In this document: piece after piece, positions 61,877 through 64,000 of the stretch
How the letters are laid out: each line of letters starts with the position of its first letter
How positions within the stretch are numbered: the stretch's first letter is position 1
Assembly: GCF_000768555.3 (NCBI RefSeq)
Contig: NZ_KN293983.1
Location: 28,532-92,531, forward strand
Length of the DNA: 64,000 nucleotides
Direction: 5' to 3'
DNA from: Roseovarius mucosus DSM 17069
GTDB lineage: Bacteria > Pseudomonadota > Alphaproteobacteria > Rhodobacterales > Rhodobacteraceae
Notes under the pieces: model-generated
Databases searched by the model: none
Told to the model about the DNA's origin: nothing
What the model saw: only the letters and a program-made list of their open reading frames with translations
Program-made: the position numbers and the translations under genes

Positions 61877-62892
61877 GACGGCGAGTCTCCGGTGGCAGCG
61901 GGCCGAGCGGCGGCCTGTCGTTGCTCGATACGGACGATCCTGACGACCTGCTGGCGGTTGCCGCTGCCAAGACGCAGTTCGGCCGCGCCAAACAGACGGT
62001 CCACGATCAGGACATTCTGGTGGACGCGGCTGTTGACGATCTGCGTTTCCCCGTCCGACCCGATGACGAACAGAGGCGGCATTTCGCCCTGCACGATGCC
62101 GCGCGGGAAAACGACATAGACGCGCCGGCCATCGTCGAAGACAGAGAGCGGCCGCCATGGCGGACTGTCGCCCCGCACCTGCAATCCGTAGCGATAGTTC
62201 CGCGCCGCTTCGGCCGGGATGACCGGCGCGGCTGGAACGGTCTGGCGCTGGCCGGGCGTTGCGGGATAGGCCCATGCCACGGCCGGCATGTAGAGCGCTT
62301 CCCGCGCGCGCAGCTCGATCATGTAGGTGCGCCGGTCGGTGGTCACGACAAGGTTGGTCGAGATGTCGTCGCGGGTCGGTTTCACGAGGATATGGACGCG
62401 CCGGTTGGCACCGCTGCCGCTCTCGGTATCGCCGATGATCCAGCGTGCGGTGTCGCCGGCCGCGATCGGCCCCGCGCCGGTCAGGCTTTCGCCCGGCTCC
62501 AATGCGATATTGGTGATCTGACCGGGGGCGGCATAGACCTGATAGAGCGCGCCTTCCGACCACGGATAAATCTGGATGGCGTTGTAATAGCCTTCCCGGC
62601 GCGGCTCGACGCGGGCGGCGGCATTGGCGTTCTCGACGCGGCCGGTCGCCGTCCCGGCAGCTTCGCCGCCCCGCGCGACGGTCCAGGCTGGCGGCGTATG
62701 CAGCGGCCGGGGCCGGTCCTCGGTCGATGTCGCAGGCGGAGTCGGCAGCGACGGCACGTTGTCATCGTAGCTGAATTGCGGCGTCCGGTTGGTGGCGCAG
62801 CCGGCCAACATGGTCGCCGAAAGCAGCAAAGCCGGAAAGCCGAGTTTACAGAAAACCGAAGGCCCGGCTTTGCGGAAAGGCGTGCGGGTCAT
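61873..62892 (-). CDS. trbG: TrbG (VirB9-type) conjugal transfer protein
   Basis: The 339-residue protein begins with a signal peptide ending in a lipobox-like LLSATMLAGCATN. It then has the VirB9 pattern, with NAIQIYPWSEGALYQVYAAPGQITNIALEPGE and RSGTVLV-like strand replacements, and the C-terminal RVHQNVLIVDRLFGAAELRLG. It forms the outer-membrane core complex with TrbI. The start is ATG 62892, just after trbF's end (ATGA). Confidence 0.9.
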   Translation of the reverse strand: MTRTPFRKAGPSVFCKLGFPALLLSATMLAGCATNRTPQFSYDDNVPSLPTPPATSTEDRPRPLHTPPAWTVARGGEAAGTATGRVENANAAARVEPRREGYYNAIQIYPWSEGALYQVYAAPGQITNIALEPGESLTGAGPIAAGDTARWIIGDTESGSGANRRVHILVKPTRDDISTNLVVTTDRRTYMIELRAREALYMPAVAWAYPATPGQRQTVPAAPVIPAEAARNYRYGLQVRGDSPPWRPLSVFDDGRRVYVVFPRGIVQGEMPPLFVIGSDGETQIVNSRVHQNVLIVDRLFGAAELRLGSGNRQQVVRIVRIEQRQAAARPAATGDSPS

Positions 62893-63578
62893 TGGCTCAT
62901 CTCCCGCGACCATGAAATCGCATCGACATAGATTCCCAATGGATTGGCGCGCAGCCTTTCGGCGTCGCGCGGCGGCTGGATGGCAATGGTCAGGATCGCG
63001 GTCCACCGCTCGGTCGTGGAAAGCTGGCCGTTCTCGAAGTGCCTTTCCGTCCAGGCCACCCGGAACGAACTGGGGGATGCCCGGATGACGCTGGACACCT
63101 CGACGGCAACCTGTTGGCGGCCGACCTTGCTGAACGGGTCATTGGCGCGGGCATAGTCATTGAGCGCCGCCGCGCCCCGGTCGGTCGTCCACTCATAGGC
63201 GCGCAGCCAGTTCTGGCGGACGATGATCGCGTCCGCCGGGATCGCACGGACCTGCTCGATGAAGCGGCCAAGGTGGAAAGCGATCTGCGGATCGGTCGGG
63301 CGATAATCGGCGTTCGCAGGCGCGACGGTCTGCGCTTGGCCGAGATCGTCCACTTGAACGACCCACGGAACGACGGTCCCGCGCGCCGACTGCCAGACCA
63401 GCGCCGAGGCAAAACCGGCCGAGAGGATCAGACTGCCGAACGCCATATAGCGCCAGTTCCTCGCCTGCACGCGGGCCGAGCCGATACGCTCGTCCCATGC
63501 CTGCGCGGCCTTCTGATAGGGCGTCTCGGGTTCCGGCGTCTTGCCATAATGGGTTGCGGGTCGTTTGAAGATGCTCAT
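62889..63578 (-). CDS. trbF: TrbF (VirB8-like) conjugal transfer protein
   Basis: The 229-residue protein has an N-terminal cytoplasmic tail (TPYQKAAQAWDERIGSARVQARNWRYM), a membrane helix (AFGSLILSAGFASALVW) and a VirB8/TrbF periplasmic domain (VVPWVVQVDDLGQA, ANDPFSKVGRQQVAVEV, SFRVAWTERHFENG). It is coupled to trbL by an ATGA overlap. Confidence 0.92.
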   Translation of the reverse strand: MSIFKRPATHYGKTPEPETPYQKAAQAWDERIGSARVQARNWRYMAFGSLILSAGFASALVWQSARGTVVPWVVQVDDLGQAQTVAPANADYRPTDPQIAFHLGRFIEQVRAIPADAIIVRQNWLRAYEWTTDRGAAALNDYARANDPFSKVGRQQVAVEVSSVIRASPSSFRVAWTERHFENGQLSTTERWTAILTIAIQPPRDAERLRANPLGIYVDAISWSREMSQ

Positions 63579-64000
63579 GAGCGGTCACTTTCGGAAAGGT
63601 TGACGGAGGAACCGGAGCCGTGGCTGTCGCCAGACCGCACCGCATGGGCGGCCATGGTGGTGCCGTGGTTCATTGCCTGCGAGCGTTGCATCCGTTGCGC
63701 CCAGGCGGGCGGGCTGCCGGCCGGGCCGGACGATGCCGCGGCGGGATCGGCGCCTGCACCGCCGACTGTGCCCATGGTCGAGCTGCCGCCCGACACGCCG
63801 AAACCGGCCTTCGTGCCTTCGGCGAAGCTGGATTTGACGGATTCGGAAGCGCGCGCGGCGGCGCGTTTGAGGGGCGAGATAACCGCCGATCCTGCGGCAC
63901 GCCCGACACCGCCGAGGCCGGACGCGACACCAGCCGCCCCGGTCTGGCCGAGCGAACCGAGGCTGTAGGCTGCGGACGCCGCGCCCGCGGTGACCGCACC
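63575..64000 (-). CDS. trbL: TrbL, C-terminal part (5' end outside window)
   Basis: The visible 141 residues are alanine- and glycine-rich low-complexity text (GLGGVGRAAGSAVISPLKRAAARASE, SFAEGTKAGFGVSGGSS) ending at TGA 63575-63577. This is typical of the TrbL C-terminal tail after its membrane domain. The overlap with trbF supports the assignment. Confidence 0.82.
   Translation of the reverse strand, partial: GAVTAGAASAAYSLGSLGQTGAAGVASGLGGVGRAAGSAVISPLKRAAARASESVKSSFAEGTKAGFGVSGGSSTMGTVGGAGADPAAASSGPAGSPPAWAQRMQRSQAMNHGTTMAAHAVRSGDSHGSGSSVNLSESDRS

Larger units (their letters stand above)
58030..64000. mobile_element. Integrative conjugative element, left part (runs off the window)
   Basis: From the 3' end of tRNA-Ser to the window end the genes are mobile-element types: a serine recombinase, a winged-helix protein, an unknown protein, DUF2274 and trbI, trbG, trbF, trbL. 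All are on the minus strand with frequent ATGA overlaps. The attachment site is probably the tRNA 3' end; the other end, with the direct repeat, lies outside the window. The base composition looks similar to the host by eye. Confidence 0.85.

Noticed and set aside
1..64000. CRISPR array, rRNA operon or insertion sequence
   Set aside because: No regularly spaced direct repeats, no rRNA sequence and no transposase were seen in the window.

Overview
The window looks like a chromosome segment of a marine Roseobacter-group alphaproteobacterium (Rhodobacteraceae). The evidence is high-GC codon use, a permuted two-piece tmRNA encoding the tag ANDNRAPVAVAA, the ATPase zeta subunit, an RNase E with an acidic insert in its S1 region, the trgA-trgB-cysK order known from Rhodobacter, and a methylated-amine gene set of marine Roseobacter type. 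No species is assigned.

Layout. 1-13.6 kb: methylated-amine catabolism. A minus-strand unit (amt, a 71-aa membrane protein, mgsA, mgsB, mgsC, gmaS) converts methylamine to gamma-glutamylmethylamide and N-methylglutamate. It diverges from dmmDABC, the dimethylamine monooxygenase. An XRE-cupin regulator and a GlxA/AraC-type regulator follow as a divergent pair. The N-methylglutamate dehydrogenase and the trimethylamine/TMAO steps are not in the window. 13.6-18.1 kb: a CAU-anticodon tRNA, purM-purN, RNase D, a lipoprotein and sufE. 18.1-22.6 kb: a one-carbon group (DUF1638 protein, corrinoid protein, Bmt-type homocysteine methyltransferase). Inside it sits a radical SAM gene with a LexA-type box and a clamp-binding-like C-terminus; the ATPase inhibitor zeta follows. 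22.7-24.4 kb: purC-purS-purQ. 24.5-27.6 kb: a DctB/DctD-type two-component pair whose kinase carries a frameshift and whose regulator lacks GAFTGA. 27.6-38.8 kb: RNase E, tusA, ccdA, a hydrolase-P450 pair, tmRNA, chrA, sspB, fumC and two small genes. 38.8-44.2 kb: two divergent BCCT transporters and a PLP enzyme. 44.3-56 kb: photolyase, CFA-type methyltransferase, trgAB-cysK, an MscK-like channel, AlaX, a racemase, a HisD paralogue and an AI-2E-family exporter.

From 56.1 kb a GMC oxidoreductase lies beside tRNA-Ser(GGA). An integrative conjugative element abuts the tRNA 3' end and runs off the window: serine recombinase, a winged-helix protein, an unknown protein, DUF2274, trbI, trbG, trbF and the end of trbL. 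The recombinase frame has no stop codon. It continues antisense through the tRNA and into the GMC gene, giving one open frame of 1173 codons.

The observations most worth a second look are the SOS-box/clamp-motif radical SAM gene, the recombinase-tRNA-oxidoreductase read-through frame, the frameshifted dctB with its GAFTGA-less partner, the 71-aa protein in the methylamine operon, and a dispersed repeat containing the core CCCCCGAGGTATTT.
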